A DNA stretch of 21,187 nucleotides from NCBI GenBank assembly GCA_900543215.1, contig UQQR01000025.1, forward strand, positions 1 through 21,187. Reading direction: 5' to 3'. Below are positions 1-8,258 of this stretch, piece by piece. Positions within the stretch are counted from its first letter, which is position 1. Each line of letters starts with the position of its first letter. The stretch is from an uncultured Oscillospiraceae bacterium. GTDB lineage: Bacteria > Bacillota > Clostridia > Oscillospirales > Acutalibacteraceae. The translations under genes and the position numbers were made by a program. Under the pieces are notes generated by a model. The model saw nothing but the letters and a program-made list of their open reading frames with translations. It made no database searches and had not been told where the DNA came from.

Positions 1-1312
1 AGTTCACCAGCGGGATGGGCTCACCCCAATAGCGCTGACGGGAGAATACCCAGTCACGGAGCTTATAATTAGTTTTAACCTCGCCGAGGTTTTTCTCCTT
101 AAGCCATTGCTGAATTGCTTTTTTAGCGTCCTCAACGCTCATACCGTCAAGGAATCCCGAATTCACAAGCTTACCGGTTGCACATTCGGTATAAGGAGCC
201 TTTTGTACATCCTCGCCGCCCGAAACCACCTCGATTATCGGCAGTCCGAACTTCTTTGCAAATTCCCAGTCACGGGTATCGTGCGCGGGAACCGCCATAA
301 TAGCGCCCGTACCGTAAGAGATAAGAACATAATCCGAAATAAATATCGGAACCTCCTTACCGTTTACGGGGTTTATCGCCGTAACGCCCGCAAGCCTTAC
401 GCCGGTCTTATCCTTTGCAAGCTCGGTACGCTCAAAGTCGGACTTTTTGGCGGCTTCCTGCTTGTAAGCCAAAACCTCGTCCATATTTTCAATTTTATCC
501 GACCATTTTGTAAGCAGCGGATGCTCAGGCGACATAACCATATAGGTAACGCCGAAAAGCGTATCCGCACGGGTGGTGAATACTTCAAAAGTGTCGCCAA
601 TATTAGTTGAAAATTTAACCTGCGTGCCGTAGGACTTTCCTATCCAGTTGCGCTGTTGGGTCTTAACTCTCTCTATAAAGTCCACATCGTTAAGACCGTC
701 AAGCAGTTTTTCCGCATAGTCGGTTATTTTAAGCATCCACTGGCTTTTTTCCTTGTGGACAACCTCACTGCCGCAACGCTCGCAATGGCCGTTTACAACC
801 TCTTCGTTTGCAAGCACGCACTTACATGAGGTGCACCAGTTTACCGACATCTTTTTCTTGTAAGCAAGACCTTTTTTGTAAAGCTGAAGGAATATCCACT
901 GCGTCCACTTATAATAAGACGGGTCGGTGGTGTTTATTTCCCTGCTCCAGTCAAAGGAAAAGCCCAACGATTTAAGCTGTCTTTTAAAATTGGCTATATT
1001 GTTTTTTGTAACCTCAGCCGGATGAATATGGTTCTTTATCGCAAAATTTTCGGTAGGCAGACCGAAGGCGTCCCAACCCATAGGATAAAGGACATTATAA
1101 CCCTCAAGTCTCTTTTTTCGGCAGACAATGTCTATCGCCGTATAGGAACGGGGATGTCCCACATGAAGTCCCTGACCCGAGGGATACGGGAACTCTACAA
1201 GTCCGTAAAACTTAGGAAGCGAATAATCGTCCTTTGCGGCAAAGGTCTGCTTTTCGTCCCATATATCCTGCCACTTTTTTTCAATTTGCGTGTAATTGTA
1301 ATCTTTTGCCAT
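1..1312 (-). CDS. leuS: Leucyl-tRNA synthetase, N-terminal 437 codons (cut by window edge)
   Basis: Class Ia aminoacyl-tRNA synthetase that charges tRNA-Leu with leucine in the cytoplasm. The gene runs off the left window edge, so only the N-terminal half is present. Reading from the ATG at 1312, the HIGH-type motif (HVGH) is at residues 50-53, just after PYPSGQG. A zinc-knuckle pair of CxxC motifs is at C160/C163 and C177/C180. The editing (CP1) domain shows TTRADTLFG and GTGAIMAVPAHD. The visible part ends in SRQRYWGEPIP, which begins the second half of the catalytic fold in LeuRS. The KMSKS loop and anticodon-binding domain would lie outside the window. A GAGGGGG ribosome binding site overlaps the end of rsfS, and the ATG lies 2 bases after the rsfS stop, so it is the last visible gene of the operon. 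No T-box leader is present; the gene depends on upstream transcription. Identification is very secure. Confidence 0.97.
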   Translation of the reverse strand, partial: MAKDYNYTQIEKKWQDIWDEKQTFAAKDDYSLPKFYGLVEFPYPSGQGLHVGHPRSYTAIDIVCRKKRLEGYNVLYPMGWDAFGLPTENFAIKNHIHPAEVTKNNIANFKRQLKSLGFSFDWSREINTTDPSYYKWTQWIFLQLYKKGLAYKKKMSVNWCTSCKCVLANEEVVNGHCERCGSEVVHKEKSQWMLKITDYAEKLLDGLNDVDFIERVKTQQRNWIGKSYGTQVKFSTNIGDTFEVFTTRADTLFGVTYMVMSPEHPLLTKWSDKIENMDEVLAYKQEAAKKSDFERTELAKDKTGVRLAGVTAINPVNGKEVPIFISDYVLISYGTGAIMAVPAHDTRDWEFAKKFGLPIIEVVSGGEDVQKAPYTECATGKLVNSGFLDGMSVEDAKKAIQQWLKEKNLGEVKTNYKLRDWVFSRQRYWGEPIPLVN

Positions 1313-1314
1313 TG

Positions 1315-1680
1315 TTAATCCCCCTCGGATTCTGTAAGCACTTCGCTTAAATCTATCTGTTCGCCGTCGCTCCACATTTTATCAAGGTCGTAAAACTCAC
1401 GCTGGTCACGGCTGAAAATATGAATTATAACCGTGCCGTAATCAAGAACTATCCAACCTGTTGTCTTGCCCTCAATATGATGAACGGCGGCTCCCGCCTC
1501 GCTTAGCTTTTCCTCGGCCTCGTCCGCCAGCGCCCTAACATGCGTAGAACTTGTTGCGGTACACATTAAAAAGTAATCCGCAAGCACAGTCAGGTCAGAC
1601 ACCTTAACAGCATTTAGCTGACGCGCCTTTTTCCCGTTAAGCGCATTTGCCGCAATTTTTAAAATTTCAAAAGCTTCCAT
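1315..1680 (-). CDS. rsfS: Ribosomal silencing factor RsfS (YbeB/iojap family)
   Basis: A 121-residue protein of the YbeB/iojap family. Known members bind ribosomal protein L14 on the 50S subunit and block subunit joining when nutrients are scarce. The sequence has the family hallmarks: an N-terminal helical segment, then KVSDLTVLADYFLMCTATS, then HHIEGKTTGWIVLDYGTVIIHIF, and an REFYDLDKMWSD tail. Length is typical for the family (about 105-130 residues). The ATG is preceded by GAAAGGGA at a 7-base distance. It lies 14 bases after yqeK and 2 bases before leuS; nadD-yqeK-rsfS order is common in Firmicutes and supports the call. Confidence 0.95.
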   Translation of the reverse strand: MEAFEILKIAANALNGKKARQLNAVKVSDLTVLADYFLMCTATSSTHVRALADEAEEKLSEAGAAVHHIEGKTTGWIVLDYGTVIIHIFSRDQREFYDLDKMWSDGEQIDLSEVLTESEGD

Positions 1681-1694
1681 CTTGTGTTCCCTTT

Positions 1695-2264
1695 CTAAAG
1701 TACCGCCTGATTGTATGCGGCAACAGTGTCAATATGAACGGCTTTTTTTAAATCCACTAAATCCTTTATTGAATACTGCAATGCGTATATAAAAGCCTTT
1801 TCAAGTGAAATATCAACATATTCGCGTATTAGATCAACATCCTCGTAATCACGGTCTGCCGATGTGAAATCCGCAAGATAAAGAATTTTCGCAAGCAGTG
1901 ACATATCAGCCTTTGCCGTTGTATGGTAGCGTATCGCGTCTATGATTTCGGAATCGTTTATACCTAAAATATGCTTGACATAAGCGGCGCCCGACATAGC
2001 GTGCCACAGCTTTTTCGCATTTTTTTCAACATCGGATAGAATTATACCAAAATCTTTAAATATTTTCAAGTGTTCTTCATCGGGAGCGTTTTTTGTAATA
2101 TCGTGCAGAAGTCCCGCAAGATAAGCTTTTTCGGGATCGGCGCCGTACTTTACCGCCAAACGCTTTGCTTCGTCCGCCACGCACAGCGAATGATAATACC
2201 GTTTTTCGTTAAGGCGTTTTTTCAGTATCGACAAAAGCACATCATAATCTGTTTTATTTTCCAC
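1695..2264 (-). CDS. yqeK: YqeK-type HD-domain hydrolase (likely diadenosine tetraphosphatase)
   Basis: HD-superfamily metal-dependent phosphohydrolase of the YqeK family; characterised members cleave diadenosine tetraphosphate symmetrically to ADP. Counting from the preferred GTG start, metal-binding residues are visible as H25, H54-D55 (LLHDITK), H88 (WHAMSG), H114 (RYHTT) and D132 (LADF). The longest open frame starts with a TTG at 2282, but GTG at 2264 is better: a GGGAGG ribosome binding site sits 7 bases before it, and none precedes the TTG. With the GTG the protein has 189 residues and overlaps the nadD stop by 11 bases, which suggests translational coupling. It sits directly after nadD, as in Bacillus. 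Function is inferred from the family. Confidence 0.92.
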   Translation of the reverse strand: MENKTDYDVLLSILKKRLNEKRYYHSLCVADEAKRLAVKYGADPEKAYLAGLLHDITKNAPDEEHLKIFKDFGIILSDVEKNAKKLWHAMSGAAYVKHILGINDSEIIDAIRYHTTAKADMSLLAKILYLADFTSADRDYEDVDLIREYVDISLEKAFIYALQYSIKDLVDLKKAVHIDTVAAYNQAVL

Positions 2265-2850
2265 CGTAGATCCTCCCGTCAACTATATATTCATAAACCC
2301 TTTCGGGTAAAAGGTCTCTTGATTTTTCTATATTATTTCTTATATATGACGACGAAACGGCGGGTACATCATCATCACAGACGGTTATTTTCATACCCAT
2401 TTCGCCGTATTTTAAAACCGCACTGTCAAATCCGTCCTTATCGGTTTCGGTTCTCCTGAACACGGTAAACGGCACCGCCTTTAAAAGCTCCTCGTATTTG
2501 TACCATTTGTCAAACGATATTAACATATCTCCGCCGCAGACAAAAGTGAAGTTGCGCTCGGGGTACTTTTGCTTTAAAAGCGTTACGGTATCGTAGCTGT
2601 AGCTTTTTCCCGTTCTTTCAAACTCTGCAAGGCAAAGCTTGGTCTTTTTAAGGGGCGAAATAAGGAGTCTGCACATATTTATACGGTCCTCATCGCTTGC
2701 GAGAAAATCGCAGACCTTATGCGGCGGTATTCTGTCGGGCATAAGCCATATTTCGTCAATTTCTTCCCGTTTTTCAAGCGCTTCAAGCATTCTTAGGTGG
2801 CCGATATGCGGCGGATTGAAGGTTCCGCCGAATAAAGCGGTATATCCCAT
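2254..2850 (-). CDS. nadD: Nicotinate-nucleotide adenylyltransferase
   Basis: Transfers AMP from ATP to nicotinate mononucleotide to make deamido-NAD, the penultimate step of NAD synthesis. The 198-residue protein has the nucleotidyltransferase signature GGTFNPPHIGH at residues 8-18 with the paired histidines, the LMPDRIPPHK substrate segment, and a C-terminal SSSYIR motif matching the family ISSTxIR consensus. Length is typical. Its ATG overlaps the TAA stop of the preceding yhbY by one base (TAATG), and its 3' end carries the ribosome binding site and start of yqeK, so translation of these genes is probably coupled. Confidence 0.97.
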   Translation of the reverse strand: MGYTALFGGTFNPPHIGHLRMLEALEKREEIDEIWLMPDRIPPHKVCDFLASDEDRINMCRLLISPLKKTKLCLAEFERTGKSYSYDTVTLLKQKYPERNFTFVCGGDMLISFDKWYKYEELLKAVPFTVFRRTETDKDGFDSAVLKYGEMGMKITVCDDDVPAVSSSYIRNNIEKSRDLLPERVYEYIVDGRIYGGK

Positions 2851-3143
2851 TACTTCACCAGCTTTATTTGCTTGTTGTTAAGGCTTTCCCTGTAAAGCAC
2901 AAAGCGTGAGCCTATCACCTGCACCACATCTGAGCCTGTTTTTTCGGCAATCAGCTCCGCCGCCTCTCTTGAAGAAACGGGGCTTGTCTCAAGCGTCCTA
3001 AGCTTTATAAGCTCCCTTGCCTCAAGCGCGTCGTTAACCTGTTTTACGGTGTTTTCCGTAACGCCGCCCTTTCCTATCTGAAAAATTGTTTCAAGTGAGT
3101 TGGCGAGTCCGCGAAGCTGCGCCCGCTGTCTGCTGTTTAACAT
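2850..3143 (-). CDS. yhbY: YhbY-family RNA-binding protein (CRM domain)
   Basis: A 97-residue single CRM-domain protein. Bacterial YhbY proteins associate with pre-50S particles and are thought to help large-subunit assembly. The family pattern is clear: LNSRQRAQLRGLAN at the N-terminus, the IGKGG loop at residues 22-26, a KQVNDALEARELIK helix, and a C-terminal VVQVIGSRFVLYRES strand. It lies 13 bases after rdgB and overlaps the nadD start by one base. In many Firmicutes obg or aroE/yqeH is next to yhbY; neither is here, and rdgB-ftsY precede it instead. Confidence 0.94.
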   Translation of the reverse strand: MLNSRQRAQLRGLANSLETIFQIGKGGVTENTVKQVNDALEARELIKLRTLETSPVSSREAAELIAEKTGSDVVQVIGSRFVLYRESLNNKQIKLVK

Positions 3144-3156
3144 TGCATTTCTCCGT

Positions 3157-3744
3157 TTAAATATATTTTTTTAATTCTTCTTTAAAGGCTCTGAGGGCAT
3201 TTCCCCTGTGGCTTACCCTGTCCTTTTCCTCGGGCATCATTTCCGCATAACATCCGGCGTCGCATATAAACAGCGGGTCATAGCCGAAGCCGCCGTCCCC
3301 ATGACATTCCTCTGCCACAAAGCCCTTACAATCGCCCCTTACGGTGAATTCCCTGCCGTCCGGAAAAGCGCAGGCAATAGCCGAAACAAAGGTAGCTGTT
3401 CTTTTTTCGTACGGTACACCGTCAAGCGCCGCCAAAAGCTTTTCGTTGTTTGACGCATACGAAGCGCCCATACCCGAATAACGGGCGGAATAAAGCCCCG
3501 GTGCGCCGTCAAGATAATCTACCGAAAGACCCGAATCGTCCGCAACGGTTATAAGCCCCGTCACCCTCAGTCCCGAATGAGCCTTTAAAAGAGAGTTTTC
3601 CTCATAGCTTGTACCCGTTTCATCCACCTCGGGCAACGGTTTATCAAGATCGTTTTCACTTAAAACCTCAAAGCCCATAGGCACAAGTATTCTTTCAAGC
3701 TCGGTTAATTTATGATGGTTTTTTGTCGCGATAAATACTTTCAT
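3157..3744 (-). CDS. rdgB: XTP/dITP diphosphatase (RdgB/HAM1 family)
   Basis: House-cleaning enzyme that hydrolyses the non-canonical nucleotides ITP, dITP and XTP to the monophosphate and pyrophosphate, keeping deaminated purines out of DNA and RNA. The 195-residue protein has the N-terminal TKNHHKL nucleotide-binding segment (residues 7-13), SYEENSLLKA, the catalytic ADDSGL (68-73), a GAPGLYSARYSG loop, GFGYDPLF and SHRGNALRAF at the C-terminus. The ATG follows the ftsY stop with no gap (TAAATG), and the ribosome binding site GAGGGG lies inside the ftsY 3' end, so expression is probably coupled to ftsY. Confidence 0.97.
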   Translation of the reverse strand: MKVFIATKNHHKLTELERILVPMGFEVLSENDLDKPLPEVDETGTSYEENSLLKAHSGLRVTGLITVADDSGLSVDYLDGAPGLYSARYSGMGASYASNNEKLLAALDGVPYEKRTATFVSAIACAFPDGREFTVRGDCKGFVAEECHGDGGFGYDPLFICDAGCYAEMMPEEKDRVSHRGNALRAFKEELKKYI

Positions 3745-4656
3745 TTAAAGCCCCTCAAAAATTCCTTCCGCAAATTCCTCTGCCGAGAACGGCTGGAGGT
3801 CGTCTATTCCCTCGCCCACACCGACAAATTTTACGGGTATACCCAGTTCATTCCTTATAGCTATTATTATACCGCCTTTTGCGGTTCCGTCAAGCTTTGT
3901 CAAAACTATTCCGGTAATATCCGCAACATTTTTAAACTCTCTTGCCTGATTTACCGCATTTTGACCCGTAGCCGCGTCAAGAACAAGCAGTGTTTCAACC
4001 GATGCGTCGGGCAGCTCTCTGCCTATAACACGGTATATTTTCGCAAGCTCATCCATAAGGTTCTTTTTATTATGAAGTCTGCCTGCGGTATCGCATATTA
4101 TAACATCGGCGTTTTTTGATTTTGCAGAGGCAATGGTATCGAAAACAACCGAGGCAGGGTCAGTTCCCTCAACGCTTTTAACCATAGTAACGCCCGCGCG
4201 CTCCGCCCAAATTCCGAGCTGGTCTATTGCGGCGGCTCTGAAGGTATCGGCGGCGCCGAGAACAACCTTTTTACCCTCGTTTTTAAGCCTTAAGGAAAGC
4301 TTGCCTATCGTGGTTGTCTTACCCACGCCGTTTACGCCGATAACAAGTATAACCGACGGCTTTGTTTCAAGTCGCAGTCCCTCGTCCTTGCCTAACATTT
4401 CGGTAATGATTTCCTTCATTAAGCCCATAATTTCCGAAGGGTCGGTAATTCCCGTTTCCTTTATGCGTTTTCTCAGCTTATCGCATATTTCCGAAGAGGT
4501 CTGAACGCCTATATCGGACATAACAAGCGTTTCCTCAAGTTCTTCAAACAGCTCCTCGTCTATTTTTGTGAAGCTGTTGATTATGCCGTTTACTCCGCTT
4601 AAAACGGAATCCCTTGTCTTTTTAAGTCCCTCTTTGATCTTACTGAATAATCCCAT
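3745..4656 (-). CDS. ftsY: Signal recognition particle receptor FtsY
   Basis: SRP-family GTPase that docks the SRP-ribosome complex at the membrane for co-translational targeting. In 303 residues it has an N-domain of about 95 residues (starting MGLFSKIKEGLKKTRDS), the P-loop GVNGVGKTT at 107-115, DTFRAAA at 137-143, DTAGR at 189-193, TKLDG at 253-257, and a closing GIDDLQPF segment that contacts the N-domain. It lacks the long acidic A-domain of E. coli FtsY, as is usual in Firmicutes; the amphipathic N-terminus is the likely membrane contact. It follows smc by 23 bases, with AGGA before the ATG. The smc-ftsY pair is conserved in Firmicutes; ffh and ylxM, which often follow, are absent from this window. 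Confidence 0.98.
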   Translation of the reverse strand: MGLFSKIKEGLKKTRDSVLSGVNGIINSFTKIDEELFEELEETLVMSDIGVQTSSEICDKLRKRIKETGITDPSEIMGLMKEIITEMLGKDEGLRLETKPSVILVIGVNGVGKTTTIGKLSLRLKNEGKKVVLGAADTFRAAAIDQLGIWAERAGVTMVKSVEGTDPASVVFDTIASAKSKNADVIICDTAGRLHNKKNLMDELAKIYRVIGRELPDASVETLLVLDAATGQNAVNQAREFKNVADITGIVLTKLDGTAKGGIIIAIRNELGIPVKFVGVGEGIDDLQPFSAEEFAEGIFEGL

Positions 4657-4679
4657 TGCTATCCTGCCTTTAAAAAGAA

Positions 4680-7600
4680 TTATGCGCCCTTTGTGAGAAG
4701 TGATTTTTCAAGCTCGGCGACATTAAGCTCCAAAAGCTTGGTAACGCCCTTTTCCTGCATTGTAACGCCGTAAAGCATATCCGCCGCTTCCATAGTTCCC
4801 CGTCTGTGGGTAACGCATATGAACTGAGTTGAAAAATCGGAGCGCTTCATATAATCCGCAAACCTGTCTACATTTATATCGTCAAGCGCGGTATCTACCT
4901 CGTCAAGGAAGCAGAACGGCGGCGCGTTTACACGCATTATCGCAAAATAAATCGAAAGTGCTATAAGCGCCTTTTCGCCGCCCGAAAGTCCGTCAAGACT
5001 CGGAACATTTTTACCGGGGAGTTTTACATTAATATCAATCCCGCTTTCAAGCACATTTTCGGGGTCCGAAAGTGAAAGGCTTGCCTGACCGCCGCCGAAA
5101 AGCTCGGTAAAGGTCTTGGCAAAATTTTCGTTGATTCTGGCAAAGCCCTCGGTAAATATATCCTGCATCTGATGTGTGAGCTGATTTATAAGCTTATAAA
5201 GCTCCGCTCTTGTAGTTTCAACATCCTTTATCTGCGAGGACATAAATTCGTAGCGCTCGCTTACTTCCTTGTATTCCTCGATAGCCGATACATTTACACT
5301 GCCGAGCCCTCTTATTTTGGATTTGATTTCGGCAAGCGTTTTTTTGGCGTCAGACGGCTTTTCTATGCGTATTCCGATTTTTTCGGCTTCGCTTCTTGTA
5401 AGCTGATACTCGTCATAAAGCTGTTTTATAACATCGTCGTATTCCTTAAGCATAACCTCCTTGCGTTCGGTAAGCCTTGCCAGCTCTCCGCCGATTTTTT
5501 CACGGGCAGCAGTCTGGTCACGCTCGCCCGAGCGCAGTTCCATACCGGTTTTTTCCGTTTGGTTGCGTTTGGCAAGAAGCTCCTCGATATAGCTCTCGGT
5601 TTCGGAAATTTTAGTCTTTAATGAGCCTATCGTTTCGTTAAGCTCCCCCGTTTTGTCTTTAAGCTCACGGGTCTTAGCCTCGTGCTCCGCTATTTCCTTT
5701 TCGATTGCCACCGTGCGTTCGGCACGGCTTTCGGTCATTGCCTTAAGGTCATCGGCAGACTTCATTACCGCCTCAATATCCTTTTGCAGCTCTATCACGG
5801 CAAGCTTAACGGCGGTAATTTCGTTTGCGGTGTCTTCCCTTTCCTTATTAAGACCGTCCCGTCCGCCTGTCATACTGTCTATTCTTTGCTGAACCGCCTT
5901 TTTTTGCGCGTCAAGCTCGGCTATTACCTTTGCGGCGGCGGCGGAAATCTCACGGAGATTTTTAAGCTTTTGCTCACCGCTTTCCTTTTCCTCTTTAAGC
6001 AGTCTTTGCTGCGCTTTTGCGCTTTCGGTAAGTTCGTTTATTCTTTTAAGTTCAGCCGCCGTGCGTATTTTATCCTCGTTTGCGTTGGAAATATCCGCCT
6101 TTTGCGCGGTAATATCCGCTTTAACCTCGTTTACCGCCTCGAGAGCGCTGTTAAGCTGTTTTTCGGCTTCTTTGACCTTGCCGTCAAGCTTTTCGGCTTC
6201 CGCGCCGAGCGCTTTAATATCACTGCCTCGGCTTAAAAGACCTGCGTTTTTGGTAAGCGAACCGCCTGTAAGCGAACCGCCTGGGTTTACCACCTGACCG
6301 TCAAGCGTTACGATTTTAACACGGTAGCCGTATTTTTTTGCTATGCTTAAAGCGCTGTCAATATCCTCAGCGACTGCGACCGCACCGAGCAGGTATTTTA
6401 TTATTTCAAGGTACTTAGGCTCCGCTGTCACAAGCTCGCTTGCAATACCTACAAACCCTGCCATATCCTCAAAGCCGTGTTCCTTAAATTCACGCGACTT
6501 AATGGTAGCGACCGGTAAAAATGTAGCCCTGCCGCCCTTGCTTGATTTTAAATACGCAATAGCCCTTTTAGCGTCAGCCTCGGTCTCGGTAACAATATTC
6601 TGTATTGCCGCCGCCAATGCGGTCTCGACCGCAACAGAGTATTTTTTCTCAACCGTAATAAGCTTTGATACCGGTCCGCAAATTCCCCGTAAAAGTCCCT
6701 TGTCCGCTTCGCCCATAACCGCCTTTACGGAATGGCTGAAGCCGTCCATATTGTTCTCAAGATCCTTCAATATCTGAATACGGCGGCGCTTTGCCTCTAA
6801 GTCAAGCCTTGCCGTATCAAGCTCGGATTTAAGCTTTTCGGCGGCTTCTTCCTTTGATTTGAGCCTTAACTCATAACCCTTGACCGAATTGTTAAGGCTT
6901 ACAAGCGTTTCCTCGATGCCGTCAAGCAGTTTTTTGTTTTCGTCAAATTCCGAATTTAAGGCCGTAATTTCCTTTTCACATTCAAGTATCTGATTTTCGG
7001 ACGACACGCATCTTGCCGTAATTTCTTCCGCGGTGCTGTCGGCTGTTACCATTTCAACCCGTTTGTCCGCGCTTTCTGAGGTCAGCCTGTTAAGGGTCTT
7101 CGCCTCGTTTTCGATATTTCTTGAAATGTTTTCACTGTCGGACAAAAGGGAATTAAGCTTGTTTTCAAGCTCTGCTTCCCTGTTTTCAAGCTCTGTTTTC
7201 TTAAATCTCTTTTCCTCTGCCGATTTGCGTTTTTCCTCTATTTGTGAATAAGCCTCAGCCGACGAAACGCCGAGCTGTTCCTTTTCCTCGTTAAGCTTTA
7301 ATACGGATTTTTTGTTATATTCAATATCGTTGTTTATAACCGTTATTGCGCTTTCGGTCTTAACGATTTCCGCACCGAAATTCGAAATATTAAGGCGCTC
7401 TCCCTCAATATCCGAGGTAAGCTTTGCAAAATATGCGGTGTTTTCTTCGGCCTTGCGGTCAAATTCGGACAGCGCTTCGTCAATTTCACGGTAGGTAAGC
7501 TGTGCCGCCGCAATCTTGCTTTCCTGATTTCTGAGCGCTTCCTTTGAGTTTTCAAGCGTATAAAGCCAAAGCCCTATTTCAAGCTCCTTTTTGCTTTCGG

Positions 7601-8255
7601 ACAGTTCTAAAAACTTCTGCGCCTTTCGGCTCTGCTCTGCAAGCGGTCCAACGCGTGCGCCCAGTTCATCCGCAATATCGTGAAGTCGAAGGAGATTGTC
7701 CTCCGCTGCCGTAAGCTTTCTTTCGGCTTCGGATTTTCTGTAACGGTATTTTGAAATACCTGCGGCTTCTTCAAAAATATCCCGTCTCTCGCCCGATTTT
7801 GAGCTTATTATCGTGTCGATCTTGCCCTGACCTATCATTGAATAGCCGTCTCTGCCAAGACCCGTATCCATAAACAGCTCGTGAATATCCTTAAGCCTTA
7901 CCGAGACCCCGTTTATGGCGTATTCGCTTTCGTGCGAGCGGTAATAGCGGCGTGTTACCGCCACGGTGTCGTTATCGAAATTAAGGGTTCTGTCGGAATT
8001 GTCTATATTAAGTGTAACTTCGCAAAAGCCGTGGGGACGGCGTGTTTCGGTACCGCCGAAAATAACATCCTCCATCGACTGACCGCGAAGGCTTTTTGTA
8101 GACTGCTCTCCGAGCACCCAACGGACGGCGTCGGAAATATTGCTTTTACCGCTTCCGTTAGGACCGACAACGGCGGTAACGCCCCTACCGAATTTAAGCA
8201 CCGTTTTATCCGCAAAAGACTTAAAGCCCTGAATTTGTATTGAGGTTAAAAGCAT
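4680..8255 (-). CDS. smc: Chromosome segregation protein SMC
   Basis: Condensin-type SMC ATPase that, with ScpA and ScpB, compacts and resolves newly replicated chromosomes. The 1191-residue protein has the expected layout. The Walker A motif GPNGSGKSN is at 31-39. A first long coiled coil runs from about 170 to 500. The globular hinge spans about 510-680, including KGGRATFLP and a glycine-rich NPGGSLTGGSL stretch. A second coiled coil runs to about 1000. The C-terminal head carries the ABC signature LSGGE at 1090-1094 and Walker B FCFLDEVD with D1118/E1119, followed by a D-loop and switch histidine (CVTHRR). No truncation or frameshift is seen. It starts 3 bases after the stop of the radical SAM gene and precedes ftsY. 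The scpA/scpB partners are not in this window. Confidence 0.99.
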   Translation of the reverse strand: MLLTSIQIQGFKSFADKTVLKFGRGVTAVVGPNGSGKSNISDAVRWVLGEQSTKSLRGQSMEDVIFGGTETRRPHGFCEVTLNIDNSDRTLNFDNDTVAVTRRYYRSHESEYAINGVSVRLKDIHELFMDTGLGRDGYSMIGQGKIDTIISSKSGERRDIFEEAAGISKYRYRKSEAERKLTAAEDNLLRLHDIADELGARVGPLAEQSRKAQKFLELSESKKELEIGLWLYTLENSKEALRNQESKIAAAQLTYREIDEALSEFDRKAEENTAYFAKLTSDIEGERLNISNFGAEIVKTESAITVINNDIEYNKKSVLKLNEEKEQLGVSSAEAYSQIEEKRKSAEEKRFKKTELENREAELENKLNSLLSDSENISRNIENEAKTLNRLTSESADKRVEMVTADSTAEEITARCVSSENQILECEKEITALNSEFDENKKLLDGIEETLVSLNNSVKGYELRLKSKEEAAEKLKSELDTARLDLEAKRRRIQILKDLENNMDGFSHSVKAVMGEADKGLLRGICGPVSKLITVEKKYSVAVETALAAAIQNIVTETEADAKRAIAYLKSSKGGRATFLPVATIKSREFKEHGFEDMAGFVGIASELVTAEPKYLEIIKYLLGAVAVAEDIDSALSIAKKYGYRVKIVTLDGQVVNPGGSLTGGSLTKNAGLLSRGSDIKALGAEAEKLDGKVKEAEKQLNSALEAVNEVKADITAQKADISNANEDKIRTAAELKRINELTESAKAQQRLLKEEKESGEQKLKNLREISAAAAKVIAELDAQKKAVQQRIDSMTGGRDGLNKEREDTANEITAVKLAVIELQKDIEAVMKSADDLKAMTESRAERTVAIEKEIAEHEAKTRELKDKTGELNETIGSLKTKISETESYIEELLAKRNQTEKTGMELRSGERDQTAAREKIGGELARLTERKEVMLKEYDDVIKQLYDEYQLTRSEAEKIGIRIEKPSDAKKTLAEIKSKIRGLGSVNVSAIEEYKEVSERYEFMSSQIKDVETTRAELYKLINQLTHQMQDIFTEGFARINENFAKTFTELFGGGQASLSLSDPENVLESGIDINVKLPGKNVPSLDGLSGGEKALIALSIYFAIMRVNAPPFCFLDEVDTALDDINVDRFADYMKRSDFSTQFICVTHRRGTMEAADMLYGVTMQEKGVTKLLELNVAELEKSLLTKGA

Positions 8256-8258
8256 ATA

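Noticed and set aside
1313..1700. T-box leader for leuS
   Set aside because: leuS follows rsfS by 2 bases inside an operon; there is no leader space and no T-box sequence.
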